In this document: in pieces, positions 45,763 through 55,988 of the stretch
How the letters are laid out: the number at the start of each line of letters is the position of its first letter
Position numbering within the stretch: the first letter of the stretch is position 1
Source of the DNA: Streptomyces sp. SN-593
GTDB taxonomy: Bacteria; Actinomycetota; Actinomycetes; Streptomycetales; Streptomycetaceae
NCBI RefSeq assembly: GCF_016756395.1
Contig: NZ_AP018365.1
Location: 806,001 to 870,000, forward strand
DNA: 64,000 bases
Reading direction: 5' to 3'
Made by a program: the position numbers and the translations under genes
The notes under the pieces: generated by a model
Told to the model about the DNA's origin: nothing
The model's input: only the letters and a program-made list of their open reading frames with translations
The model's database searches: none

Positions 45763-45930
45763 CCCTGAGGGGTGCGGGCGGGTAGTGTACGCGGTTGGCC
45801 CAGCGGCCCGACCGCCACAGCAGGCAAAAGATACGACGACAGCGGGTGACATATCCTGCTAAGTGTGACAAACGGGATGTCGCTGGGTAGAAACAGGGGC
45901 GACACGACGGGCGACGCATATCCCGAAACG

Positions 45931-45956
45931 GGAATCTTCACCGCCGACCGGACGTT
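45931..45956 (+). promoter_or_regulatory. SigR-type promoter GGAAT-N18-GTT for rbpA
   Basis: GGAAT (45931-45935), an 18-bp spacer and GTT (45954-45956) match the oxidative-stress sigma factor SigR consensus exactly, 65 bp before rbpA. In S. coelicolor rbpA is a known SigR target. The AT-richer segment 45840-45885 upstream may contain a second, housekeeping promoter. Confidence 0.82.
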
Positions 45957-46020
45957 GACCGGATGACGACGACAGCGACACCTGTCCTGTGGGCGACCAA
46001 AAGCCCGGGAGGCACGATTC

Positions 46021-46395
46021 ATGAGTGAGCGAGCTCTCCGCGGCACGCGACTCGGGGCCACCAGCTACGAGACCGACCGCGGCATCGATCTGGCCCCGCG
46101 CCAGACCGTGGAGTACGCATGCCGGAACGGCCATCGATTTGAGATGCCGTTCTCGGTTGAGGCCGAGATTCCGCCGGAGTGGGAGTGCCGCGCCTGCGGC
46201 CAGACCGCGCTCCTGGTGGACGGAGAAGGTCCCGAGGAGAAGACCACCAAGCCGGCGCGCACGCACTGGGACATGCTCATGGAGCGGCGCACGCTCGAAG
46301 AGCTGGAGGAAGTGCTCGCCGAGCGGCTCGCCGTCCTCCGTTCCGGGGCGATGAACATCGCGGTGCATCCGCGCGACAACCGCAAGACCGCCTGA
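46021..46395 (+). CDS. rbpA: RNA polymerase-binding protein RbpA
   Basis: A 124-residue actinobacterial transcription factor that binds group 1/2 sigma factors and the beta subunit, stabilises open complexes and raises rifampicin tolerance. Sequence is typical: disordered basic N-terminus (MSERALRGTRLGATSYETD), a core domain with Cys34, His38, Cys56 and Cys59 forming the zinc site known in the Streptomyces protein, and a C-terminal sigma-interaction helix (WDMLMERRTLEELEEVLAER). GGGAGG lies 8 nt before the ATG. Preceded by a SigR-type promoter, so it should be induced by thiol stress. Confidence 0.97.
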   Translation: MSERALRGTRLGATSYETDRGIDLAPRQTVEYACRNGHRFEMPFSVEAEIPPEWECRACGQTALLVDGEGPEEKTTKPARTHWDMLMERRTLEELEEVLAERLAVLRSGAMNIAVHPRDNRKTA

Positions 46396-46403
46396 CCGCA
46401 CCC

Positions 46404-46425
46404 GGGTCCGCGGCGCCGCGGGCCC
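46404..46425 (+). terminator. Terminator-like palindrome after rbpA
   Basis: GGGTCCGCGGC (46404-46414) is directly followed by GCCGCGGGCCC (46415-46425), giving about a 9-bp stem with one G-T pair, 9 bp after the stop codon. A further GGGGCCC-containing repeat follows. Confidence 0.5.
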
Positions 46426-46584
46426 ACCAGGGGCCCGCACCCGCGGCCCCCGAACCCTTCCGCCCGGCCGGAGCAGCCCGCTCCGCGCCGGGCGCAGCTA
46501 TGCCCGCCCACCGTGTACGCCCGCCCACCCGTGCGCCGGGGCGGGCTCGGACCGCTGCGCCGGGGCGGGCTCGGGCCGCGCTCC

Positions 46585-47190
46585 TCAGTCCCGGTTGACG
46601 ACTTCGCCCTGGACCACCTTGTCCCCGGCCGTGCCGGAACCTCCGCCCCGGCCGGAGCCCGGGCCACCGCCGAAGCCGCCCGGTCCACCTGGTCCACCCG
46701 GTCCGCCGAAGCCTCCCCCGAAGCCGCCGCCGGGGCCCCCGGGGGGCATCGGGACGCCGCGGGCGAGTATCGCCCGGTCCACCCGGCGGCCGATCAGGGC
46801 CCGGGTCGGCGGGAAGAGCAGGACGAGCGCGACCGCGTCGGAGACGAACCCGGGGATGATCAGCAGCAGGCCGCCCAGCATCGCCAGGCCGTTGCGGCCG
46901 CCGCCCTCGGGCGGGCCCGGCGCGACCCCCTGCTGCTGGGCGTTCACCGACGCCGTGAGGTTCCGCCAGGCACTGCGCCCGGCCCGCTTCACCGCCGCGG
47001 CGCCCAGCACCAGCCCGGCGAGGATGCACAGGAGGACGACGAACCCGTTGGTCGCCCCGGCCACCAGGATCAGCAGCCAGATCTCCAGCACCGCCCACGC
47101 CGCGATCGCGAGGGGCACGAAGGTGCGGGCCCGGGAACGCCGCCTGCGCGGCGGCCGGACCGGGGGCGGTGTCGTCGTCGGCGTCGTCAT
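46585..47190 (-). CDS. fxsA: FxsA-family cytoplasmic membrane protein
   Basis: A 201-residue membrane protein. Two or three hydrophobic segments near the N-terminus (TFVPLAIAAWAVLEIWLLILV, FVVLLCILAGLVLGAAAV) and AMLGGLLLIIPGFVSDAVALVLLFPPTR carry the FxsA family signature. The C-terminal 45 residues are Gly/Pro-rich, longer than in proteobacterial FxsA. In E. coli FxsA (suppressor of F exclusion of phage T7) sequesters the phage-exclusion protein PifA; the actinobacterial role is unknown. The ATG lacks a well-spaced ribosome-binding site. Confidence 0.88.
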   Translation of the reverse strand: MTTPTTTPPPVRPPRRRRSRARTFVPLAIAAWAVLEIWLLILVAGATNGFVVLLCILAGLVLGAAAVKRAGRSAWRNLTASVNAQQQGVAPGPPEGGGRNGLAMLGGLLLIIPGFVSDAVALVLLFPPTRALIGRRVDRAILARGVPMPPGGPGGGFGGGFGGPGGPGGPGGFGGGPGSGRGGGSGTAGDKVVQGEVVNRD

Positions 47191-47296
47191 ACCTCAAGTG
47201 TGCCAAAGACCGGGGGGAGCCCGGCTCGGAACTCCCCCGCCGGCCGGCCCGCCTCCCGCCCCCGCGCGGCGCCCGCGTCGGGGCCCCCGCCGCGTC

Positions 47297-48067
47297 CTAC
47301 GGCAGGGGGCGGCGGCCGGTGATCTTGCTCGCCCGCGCGCCCACGCCCCACGCGGTGACCCGCCACAGCGCCTCGGCCACGATGTTGCGGCTCATCTTGC
47401 TGTCGCCCCGCTCGCGCTCCACGAAGGTGATCGGCACCTCGACCACGTGGAACCCGGCCTTGACCGCGCGCCAGGCCAGGTCGACCTGGAAGCAGTAGCC
47501 GGCGGAGGCGATGTCGCCCAGGCCCAGGCTCTCCAGGGTCTGCCGCCGGAAGGCCCGGTAGCCGCCGGTGACGTCCCGCAGCGGCACGTCGAGCATCAGC
47601 CGGGAGTACGTGCTGCCGCCGCGGGAGAGGTACTCGCGGTGCTTGGGCCAGTTGACCACCCGGCCGCCGGGGATCCAACGCGAGCCGAGCACCAGGTCGG
47701 CGCCCTTCAACGCGGTGAGCAGCCTCGGCAGTTCCTCCGGCTGGTGCGACCCGTCGGCGTCCATCTCGACCAGCACGCCGTAGTCGTGCTCGATGCCCCA
47801 CTGGAACCCGGCCAGGTAGGCCGCGCCGAGCCCCTCCTTGCCCTGGCGGTGCATCACGTGCACCTGCGGGTCGTCCGCGGACATCTCGTCGGCCAACTTG
47901 CCGGTCCCGTCGGGACTGTTGTCGTCCGCGATCAGGACGTCCGCGTCGGGCACCGAGGCCCGCACCCGCTTGACGATCGGCCGGACGTTCTCCGCCTCGT
48001 TGTAGGTCGGGATGATGACCAGGACCTTGCCGAGGGAGTCAAAGCTCCGCTGCCCGTCCTCGTTCAC
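47297..48067 (-). CDS. ppm: Polyprenol monophosphomannose synthase
   Basis: A 256-residue GT2 glycosyltransferase that makes polyprenyl-phosphate-mannose from GDP-mannose, the donor for protein O-mannosylation and extracytoplasmic glycolipids. Motifs: LVIIPTYNEAENV, ADDNSPDGTG and VEMDADGSHQPEE (DxD), then LVLGSRWIPGG. There are no C-terminal membrane helices, so it is the soluble bacterial DPM type. GTG 48067 overlaps the stop of lnt (GTGA). In Mycobacterium the same two activities are fused in Ppm1; here they are separate but translationally coupled. Confidence 0.93.
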   Translation of the reverse strand: MNEDGQRSFDSLGKVLVIIPTYNEAENVRPIVKRVRASVPDADVLIADDNSPDGTGKLADEMSADDPQVHVMHRQGKEGLGAAYLAGFQWGIEHDYGVLVEMDADGSHQPEELPRLLTALKGADLVLGSRWIPGGRVVNWPKHREYLSRGGSTYSRLMLDVPLRDVTGGYRAFRRQTLESLGLGDIASAGYCFQVDLAWRAVKAGFHVVEVPITFVERERGDSKMSRNIVAEALWRVTAWGVGARASKITGRRPLP

Positions 48068-49764
48068 TGCTGCGACTGCCCTTTCGCCATGCGCGTGCGC
48101 TCCAGCCTGCCGATCGCGACGGCGGCCGCGCAGGACAGGAGACCAACCATAGCGAGTGCCCACTCAGGTGCCGCACCAACTCGGTCCGCGACGGTCTTCT
48201 CGTCGCGCAGCGGTATGTCGGCGCTGATGACCTGCTGGGTGAACTCCTTGCTGCGCTTCTCGATCGTCCCGTCCGGCTCGACCACCGCGCTGATCCCGCT
48301 GGTCGCCGCGGTGACCACGGCCCGGCCGTGCTCGACCGCGCGCAGCTTGGACATCGCGAGCTGCTGGTCGGGCTGGCCGGTGCGGCCGTAGGTCGCGTTG
48401 TTGGTCTGTACGACGATGGCGCGGGCTCCGGCGTTCACCGTGTCGCGGACGATTCCGTCGTAGGCCACCTCGAAGCAGATCACGTCGCCGACGTCCGCCG
48501 GGCCGATCCGCATCACCCCGGTGTGCGTGCCCGGGTAGAAGTCCTTCGGGATCTCGTTCAGCATCGGGATGACCTTGGTCAGCTCCTTGCGGAACGGGAC
48601 GTACTCGCCGAACGGCACCGGGTGCTGCTTGGTGTAGCTGGCACCGGGGCCGGTGACCGGGTCCCACACGATGCCCTCGTTCTGCACGTGCTCCTTGTCC
48701 GGGCCGTCGACCAGCGCGCCGACCAGCACCGGCACGCCCACCGCCTGGACCGCCTCGGTGATCTTGGCGTACGCCTGCGGGTAGGTGAAGGGGTCCAGGT
48801 CGGAGGAGTTCTCCGGCCACAGCACGATGTCGGGCTTCTCCGCCTTGCCGGCCTTGATGTCCGCGGCGAGCTTGAGGGTGGCCTGGACGTGGTTGTCGAG
48901 GATCTTCATCGGGCGGCCGAGGAAGTGCATGCCGGGCTGCTGCACGTTGCCCTGCACGATGGCGACCTTCAGGTGGCCGACCGCGTTGGTGTGGATCGGC
49001 ACGAGCAGGCCGGCCAGCAGCACCGCCGCCGACAGCACCAGCGCGCCGGCGGCCGGCAGCGCGCCGCGCACGGTCGGCAGCAGGGCCCACGGACCCGTAC
49101 CGCGGCCGCGGTGGGCCCGGTGGGCGGCGAGCGCCGCCCAGGCCAGCGTGGTGCCGCTGAGGGCCACCGCGAAGCTCACCAGCGGGGCGCCCCCGAGCGC
49201 GGCGAGCGGGGTGAACGGCGATCCGGTGTTGGCGAACGCCAGCCGCCCCCACGGGAACCCGCCGAAGGGCAGCCGGTCGCGGACGAGTTCCTGGGCCACC
49301 CACAGGCAGGACGCCCACAGCGGCCACCACGGCAGCCGCCGGGCCACCACCATCAGGCCGGCCATCAGCACCAGGTACAGCGCCTCGATCGCGGACAGGC
49401 CCACCACCGCGAACCAGGTCACCGACCGCAGCCACACCAGCAGCCACAGGAAGAACGGGAAGGCGAAGGCGAAGCCGAGCCACGCGCCCTGCCGGACCGT
49501 GCGGCCCTCCAGCACCAGCGCCAGGCCGGCCACCGCGACCAGGGACAGCGGCCACACGCCGTACGGCGGGAACGCGGCGGCCAGCATCAGGCCGAACGCC
49601 GCGGCGACGGCGCTGCGCGGCGCGGCGGCCCTGGCCGTGGCCTTCCACCGCGCCCGCCTGGTCGCCGGCACGACCGGCACGACGGTCACTTCGGCGGCGG
49701 TCGTGTCCCCGGCGGGCACGATGCCGGTGGGCGCCGCGGGGGCGTTCGGCGGACGCAGGCGCAC
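48064..49764 (-). CDS. lnt: Apolipoprotein N-acyltransferase
   Basis: A 566-residue membrane enzyme that adds the third acyl chain to the N-terminal Cys of lipoproteins. After a Pro/Thr-rich cytoplasmic tail come about six to seven membrane segments (about 40-240), then a nitrilase-fold domain outside the membrane. That domain has the catalytic Glu in LWPENSSDLD (about 316), Lys in YTKQHPVPFGEYVPF (about 378) and Cys in VICFEVAYDG (about 428), and a last helix follows near the C-terminus. GTG 49764 is chosen for AGGAAGG 8 nt upstream. Partner of ppm. Confidence 0.93.
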   Translation of the reverse strand: MRLRPPNAPAAPTGIVPAGDTTAAEVTVVPVVPATRRARWKATARAAAPRSAVAAAFGLMLAAAFPPYGVWPLSLVAVAGLALVLEGRTVRQGAWLGFAFAFPFFLWLLVWLRSVTWFAVVGLSAIEALYLVLMAGLMVVARRLPWWPLWASCLWVAQELVRDRLPFGGFPWGRLAFANTGSPFTPLAALGGAPLVSFAVALSGTTLAWAALAAHRAHRGRGTGPWALLPTVRGALPAAGALVLSAAVLLAGLLVPIHTNAVGHLKVAIVQGNVQQPGMHFLGRPMKILDNHVQATLKLAADIKAGKAEKPDIVLWPENSSDLDPFTYPQAYAKITEAVQAVGVPVLVGALVDGPDKEHVQNEGIVWDPVTGPGASYTKQHPVPFGEYVPFRKELTKVIPMLNEIPKDFYPGTHTGVMRIGPADVGDVICFEVAYDGIVRDTVNAGARAIVVQTNNATYGRTGQPDQQLAMSKLRAVEHGRAVVTAATSGISAVVEPDGTIEKRSKEFTQQVISADIPLRDEKTVADRVGAAPEWALAMVGLLSCAAAVAIGRLERTRMAKGQSQQ

Positions 49765-49875
49765 AGGCGTGGCCTTCCTGCAGGTCGGGACATTTGACGA
49801 AGGTGACGGTACCTCCTGTACCTGGGACCCCGGGGAGCGCGGGTCCGCCCGGTCCTCCCCCCGCACGCCGGACCG

Positions 49876-49890
49876 AGGGGCGCGGGGAAC
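49876..49890 (-). repeat. Inverted copy of the GTTCCCCGCGCCCCT core
   Basis: The reverse complement of this 15-mer equals the core of the two long repeats at 43.0-43.4 kb. From memory, similar cores are frequent in Streptomyces intergenic DNA. It lies in the upstream region of lnt. Confidence 0.7.
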
Positions 49891-50230
49891 CGCGCGACGA
49901 GCCGACGGCCGTGCGCAGGGTCCCGCGACGAGGGGAAGGGGCGGCCTCGGGGATGTCGGGGCACTCAACGGGAGCGGGCCCGGACACCCTTCGGGCCGAC
50001 CTGGGAACCGCTGGCTGCGGCTCGGCACCGAGGCCGTTGTCTACTGGGCGTCCGGGCCCTTCCCGGGTCACACCTGCCGATCGGGCGGCACTCCCCCCGC
50101 GTTCCGCGTCGCGGACGCTGGACCTGGCTGCCAGTGGCGGCGCGCGTGCGGCGCGGCGCCCCATGGCCCAGCGGTGTTCGACGCAACCGCGGAGAGCCCC
50201 CGGTCCGACGTCCTGTGGTGGACCTGGCCG

Positions 50231-50261
50231 AACCTACTCGCCTCCGACCAGCCACTGTCAA
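50231..50261 (-). promoter_or_regulatory. Strong-looking promoter TTGACA-N19-TAGGTT far upstream of lnt
   Basis: On the minus strand, TTGACA (50261-50256) is followed after 19 bp by TAGGTT (50236-50231), or after 18 bp by GTAGGT. The start near 50225 would give lnt a leader of about 460 nt, or a separate short RNA. The region 49765-50382 contains no convincing protein gene on either strand; a nearer weak -10 (TACCGT, about 49815) precedes lnt. Confidence 0.5.
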
Positions 50262-50382
50262 CACCCCTGTGACCTGCGAACTCTCGGCAAATCAGCAGGT
50301 CAGTGGCGAGGTGCCCGCGCGACGGCGACACGCCGCCGCGCCCGCACCGCACACCGTTCGGGCGCATCCCGGAAAGCCCAGG

Positions 50383-52065
50383 TCACCCGTTCGGCGGGCG
50401 GTGGATCGTGCGGCCGGCCACGACGGTGCGCAGCGCGGTGGGCAGGGGGGCGCCGGGGGTGAGGTCGGGCAGGCCGGGGGTGCCCGAGCGCGGGTCGGTG
50501 GACCAGTTGGCGACGCGCTCGTCGGGGGTCTGCACGACGAGGTCGCCGACCTGCCAGACCGCGTAGTCGGCCGGGGCGCCGGGCACCAGGACCCCGGCGT
50601 CGTCGCGGCCCACCGCCCGCCAGCCGCCGCGGGTGTGGGCGTGGAACGCCGCGCGGGCCGAGACGCGGTGCTCGGGGGTGCGGTGGAAGGCCGCGGCGCG
50701 GACGGCTCCCCAGGGGTCGAGGGGCGTGACGGGACTGTCGGAGCCGAGGACGAGCGGCACCCCGGCGCGGGTCATCGCCGCGTAGGGGTTCAGGGTGCGG
50801 GCCCGCTCGCGGCCGAGCCGGGCGGCGTACATGCCGTCCTCGCCGCCCCAGGTCGCGTCGAAGGCGGGCTGCACGGAGGCGATCAGGCCGAACTCGGCGA
50901 ACGCGGCGATCGTCTCGGCGGTCATCATCTCGGCGTGCTCGACGCGGTGCCGCAGGGCCCGTACGCGGCCGGTGCCGGCCGCTGCGGCCGCCGCGCGCAC
51001 CCCGTCGACCACGGCGGCCACCGCGGCGTCCCCGATGGCGTGGAAGCCCGCCTGGACCCCCGCCCGGGTGCACAGGGTGAGATGGCGGGCGACGGTGTCG
51101 GCGTCGAGGTAGGTGACGCCGAGGTGGTCGGACCCGGTGTCGGCGTAGGGGGCGTGCAGGGCGGCGGTGCGCGAGCCGAGGGAGCCGTCCACGAACAGGT
51201 CGCCGCCGGCGCCGGCCGCGCCGAGGTCGCGCAGCCGGTCCAGGTCGGCGGGGCCGGCCACGGGCTCGGCCCAGTAGCCGTGCACGCGCGGGCCGGGCTC
51301 GGCCGCGGCGAGCGCGAGCAGGCCGGTCAGGTCGTCCTGCGAGGAGATGTTCGGGCCGGCGCACTCGTGCAGGCTGCCGATGCCCTGGGCGGCCGCGTGC
51401 CGCAGCGCCGCGCGCTGGGCGTCGGCGCGCTGGGCGGGGGTCACGGCGGCGTAGGCGGCCGCGCGGGCGGCGTGGTGGGCGTCGCGGGTGACCGGGCCGC
51501 CGGGGTGGTGGCCGGGCAGGTCGGCGGCGCCGGGCACGAGGTCGAGCAGCGCGCTGGTGACGACCGCGGAGTGCACGTCGGTGCGGGCGAGGTAGAGCGG
51601 GCGGCCGTGCACGGCCCGGTCCAGTTCCTCCCGGGTCGGCGGGCGGCCCTCGGGCCAGCGGGTGTCGTCCCAGCCGTGGCCGAGCAGCACCCGGTCGCCG
51701 GGGTGCGCGGCGGCGTACGCGGCGGTGCGGTCCAGCGCGTCGGCCAGGGTGCGGGCCGGGCCCAGGTCGAGGCCGGTCAGGGCCAGCCCGGTGGCGGTGG
51801 TGTGCACGTGGGCGTCGACGAACGCGGGGGCGACCAGCGCGCCGTCGAGGTGCACGACCTCGTCCACGCCGTCGGCGAAGGAGTCGGCGGCGCCCTCGGA
51901 ACCGACCCAGGCGACCGTGTCGCCGTCGACCACCATCGCGGTCGCGAACGGGTCGGCGGGGCTGTAGACGAAGCCGCCGCGCAGCAGCACGGTGCCGCCT
52001 GCGGGTCCGTGCTGGTCGTGCGGTTCGGGGATCGTGGTCGCCGCTGCGGCGGGGCGCTGGTGCAT
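50383..52065 (-). CDS. YtcJ-like metal-dependent amidohydrolase
   Basis: A 560-residue cytoplasmic hydrolase of the amidohydrolase superfamily. Metal ligands: HxH in FVDAHVHTTATG, His in FHAIGDAAV, His in HRVEHAEMM and the late Asp in LGSDSPVTPLDPW. Length and the long N-terminal beta-sandwich fit the YtcJ/Amidohydro_3 group, which hydrolyses N-acyl or formyl bonds. ATG 52065 has GGGGGAG upstream. It starts 30 bp after an Lrp/AsnC regulator on the same strand and is probably cotranscribed with and controlled by it. Confidence 0.9.
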   Translation of the reverse strand: MHQRPAAAATTIPEPHDQHGPAGGTVLLRGGFVYSPADPFATAMVVDGDTVAWVGSEGAADSFADGVDEVVHLDGALVAPAFVDAHVHTTATGLALTGLDLGPARTLADALDRTAAYAAAHPGDRVLLGHGWDDTRWPEGRPPTREELDRAVHGRPLYLARTDVHSAVVTSALLDLVPGAADLPGHHPGGPVTRDAHHAARAAAYAAVTPAQRADAQRAALRHAAAQGIGSLHECAGPNISSQDDLTGLLALAAAEPGPRVHGYWAEPVAGPADLDRLRDLGAAGAGGDLFVDGSLGSRTAALHAPYADTGSDHLGVTYLDADTVARHLTLCTRAGVQAGFHAIGDAAVAAVVDGVRAAAAAAGTGRVRALRHRVEHAEMMTAETIAAFAEFGLIASVQPAFDATWGGEDGMYAARLGRERARTLNPYAAMTRAGVPLVLGSDSPVTPLDPWGAVRAAAFHRTPEHRVSARAAFHAHTRGGWRAVGRDDAGVLVPGAPADYAVWQVGDLVVQTPDERVANWSTDPRSGTPGLPDLTPGAPLPTALRTVVAGRTIHRPPNG

Positions 52066-52095
52066 GACGCCAGTCTCCCCCGGACGGCTCGGTGC

Positions 52096-52536
52096 TCAGA
52101 TCCGGGGGGGCCTGGACTCGTAGGCGGTGGACAGCACCACGGTGGTGCGGGTGGAGACGCCTGCCAGGGACCGGATCCGGGACAGCAGGTGCTCCAGTTC
52201 GATCGGGGCGGAGACCCGCACCTTGAGGATGTAGTTCTCGTCGCCGGCCACGCTGTGGCACGCCTCGATCTCGGGCACCTCGGCGAGCCGGTCGGCGATG
52301 TCGTCCGGCGCGCTGGGGTCGAACGGCTTGACGGAGATGAAGGCGGTCAGCGACAGGCCGACCGCCTCGGGGTCGATGACGGCCGCGTAGCCGCGGATGA
52401 CGCCGCGCTGCTCCAGCCGGCGGACCCGCTGGTGCACGGCCGAGGTGGACAGGCCCGTGGCCCTGCCCAGGTCGGTGTAGCTCATCCGCCCGTCGGCGAC
52501 GAGCAGTTCCACGATGTGCCGGTCGAGCTCCTCCAC
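52096..52536 (-). CDS. Lrp/AsnC-family transcriptional regulator
   Basis: A 146-residue regulator. Helix-turn-helix about 1-60 (MSYTDLGRATGLSTSAVHQR) and an RAM/AsnC ligand domain about 70-140 (PEIEACHSVAGDENYILKV, the amino-acid-binding turn). It should respond to an amino acid. GTG start; TAAGGT lies 8 nt upstream without a Shine-Dalgarno, so translation may be leaderless or nearly so. The probable target is its own operon with the amidohydrolase. Confidence 0.93.
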   Translation of the reverse strand: MEELDRHIVELLVADGRMSYTDLGRATGLSTSAVHQRVRRLEQRGVIRGYAAVIDPEAVGLSLTAFISVKPFDPSAPDDIADRLAEVPEIEACHSVAGDENYILKVRVSAPIELEHLLSRIRSLAGVSTRTTVVLSTAYESRPPRI

Positions 52537-52601
52537 AGCCGATGACCTTACCGGCACGGAGGGCTCCCCGGTCACCCCGTGGCCGTGCCCGCCGGGGCCG
52601 G

Positions 52602-54142
<1,541 letters not shown>

Positions 54143-54646
54143 ATGCGTCACCATGTGCGCCACAGTCGCAGCGCCCGGACGTCCTCGGCTGCCGCGGAGG
54201 GTCACGAACGCGACCTCGTGCTCGCGCCGGCACCCGCTCCCGCCGCCGATGAGGCCGAGGACGACGGCACGGACCCGGCCGCCGACTTCGACGACACCGA
54301 GGACCCCTACGACGAGGAGGGCGACGACTTCGCCGACGTCGTACGGCTCGCCTGCCCCGACTGCGGCCGGCCGATCGCCGTGGTCGGCGACGACAGCGTG
54401 CTGCCGTCCCACGCGGTGTGCCCGAACCCCTGGCAGCCCTTCGGGCTGACCGTCTGCGCCGGCTCCGGGCGCGCGGTCGCGGACGCCGGGGCCGTGGAGC
54501 CGCTGGTACTGGCCCCCGTCCGCGAGCAGCCCACCGCGCCGCTGCCGCTGGACTGGCGCACGCAGCCGTTCTCCCACGTCGGCGGCCCCGGCTCCCGCCC
54601 GGTCCGCGTCCCCGTCCAGCGCGCGCCCCACACCCTGGCCGCGTAG
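54143..54646 (+). CDS. Conserved hypothetical protein with putative zinc-ribbon cysteines
   Basis: A 167-residue cytoplasmic protein. A basic N-terminal tail (MRHHVRHSRSART) is followed by a highly acidic segment (Asp/Glu-rich, about 38-65). Next comes LACPDCGRPIAVVGDDS with a Cys-x2-Cys pair and two later Cys residues (HAVCPNPW, TVCAGSG) that could complete a zinc site, and then a Pro/Arg-rich tail. I recall close relatives only in Streptomyces-like genomes and know no function. AAGGGGG precedes ATG. Confidence 0.75.
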   Translation: MRHHVRHSRSARTSSAAAEGHERDLVLAPAPAPAADEAEDDGTDPAADFDDTEDPYDEEGDDFADVVRLACPDCGRPIAVVGDDSVLPSHAVCPNPWQPFGLTVCAGSGRAVADAGAVEPLVLAPVREQPTAPLPLDWRTQPFSHVGGPGSRPVRVPVQRAPHTLAA

Positions 54647-54812
54647 GCACGTCCGGCCCCGCGCCCGACGGCGCGGGGACCCGCAGCCCGGCCGCACCGA
54701 CGGCGGGCACCCGGCCCCGCACGCCCGGACCGGCCGCACCGGCGGACCGGCCGCACAGGCGGCGCACGCGCGCGGGGACGGCGGACCCCCACGGCGGGGG
54801 CCCGCCCCGTTC

Positions 54813-55988
54813 CTAGTCGCGGGTCTCGGGGCCCACCAGGTGGCGCGCGATCACCATCCGCTGGATCTGGTTGGTCCCCTCGACGATCTGCAGCACCTTC
54901 GCCTCGCGCATGTACCGCTCGACGGGGAAGTCCGCGGTGTAGCCGTATCCCCCCAGGAGTTGGACCGCGTCGGTGGTGACCTGCATCGCGGCATCCGTGC
55001 AGAACAGCTTCGCCATCGCCGCCCGCGCGCTGAAGTCCTCCCCGGCGTCGCGCAGTCGGGCCGCCGTCAGGTAGAGCGCGCGGCCCGCCTCCACCCGGGT
55101 CGCCATGTCCGCGAGCATGAACCGCAGGCCCTGGAAGTCCGCGATCGGACGGCCGAACTGGCGGCGCTGCGCCATGTACGCCACCGCGGCGTCGAGCGCG
55201 GCCTGCGCCACGCCGACCGCGCACGCGGCGATGCCCAGCCGCCCGGCGTCGAGCGCGGCGAGCGCGATCGCGAAGCCCTGCCCCTCGTCGCCGATCCGCC
55301 GCTCGTCGGCCACCTCGACCCCGTCGAAGTGCATCTGCGCGGTCGGTGAGCCCTTCATGCCCATCTTCCGCTCGGGCGTGCCCGCCTCCAGCCCGGCCGC
55401 GTCGCCCGGCACCAGGAAGGCGGAGATGCCGTGCGCGCCCTCGCCGCCGGTACGGGCGAGCACCGTGTAGAAGTCGGCGACGCCGCCGTGCGTGATCCAC
55501 GCCTTGGTGCCGTCGATCGTCCAGGACTCGCCGTGCCGCACCGCACGGGTGCGCAGGCTCGCCGCGTCGGAACCCGAGGTCGGCTCGGACAGGCAGTAGG
55601 CGCCCAGCAGTTCGCCGCCGAGCATCGCGGGGAGGTGGTCGGCGCGCTGCTGCTTGCTGCCGAAGGCGGCCACCGCGTGGCAGGAGAGGGTGTGCACGCT
55701 GACCCCGAGCCCCACGGTCAGCCGCGCGGCCGCCAGTTCCTCCAGCACCTGGAGGTAGACCTCGTAGGGCTGGCCGCCTCCGCCGTGCTCCTCCGGGTAG
55801 GGCAGGCCGAGCAGGCCGGAGCGGCCGATGAGCGCCAGGGCCTCGCGCGGGAAGTGCCCGGCCTCCTCCTCGGCGGCGGCCGCGGGCGCGATCTCGCGCC
55901 GGGCCAGGTCCCGGGTCAGGTCGAGCAGAAGGCGGGCCTCGTCGGTGGGCAACTGCCGTTCGACCGGCTGCGGGCCTTGCTGGGGCAT
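54813..55988 (-). CDS. Acyl-CoA dehydrogenase
   Basis: A 391-residue FAD enzyme that introduces the alpha-beta double bond into acyl-CoA. GAYCLSEPTSGSDAASL and WITHGGVADFYTVLAR are the FAD/substrate-binding motifs of the middle domain. QRRQFGRPIADFQGL is the C-terminal domain signature. The catalytic Glu is in LQIVEGTNQIQR (about 372), the short-chain/general position. ATG 55988 has GGGAGG upstream. A single-gene unit divergent from the kinase; chain-length specificity is not readable. Confidence 0.93.
   Translation of the reverse strand: MPQQGPQPVERQLPTDEARLLLDLTRDLARREIAPAAAAEEEAGHFPREALALIGRSGLLGLPYPEEHGGGGQPYEVYLQVLEELAAARLTVGLGVSVHTLSCHAVAAFGSKQQRADHLPAMLGGELLGAYCLSEPTSGSDAASLRTRAVRHGESWTIDGTKAWITHGGVADFYTVLARTGGEGAHGISAFLVPGDAAGLEAGTPERKMGMKGSPTAQMHFDGVEVADERRIGDEGQGFAIALAALDAGRLGIAACAVGVAQAALDAAVAYMAQRRQFGRPIADFQGLRFMLADMATRVEAGRALYLTAARLRDAGEDFSARAAMAKLFCTDAAMQVTTDAVQLLGGYGYTADFPVERYMREAKVLQIVEGTNQIQRMVIARHLVGPETRD

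Noticed and set aside
50068-50367. A 99-codon minus-strand ORF upstream of lnt
   Set aside because: Mixed composition without motifs and no Shine-Dalgarno; it overlaps the strong promoter-like sequence at 50231-50261.
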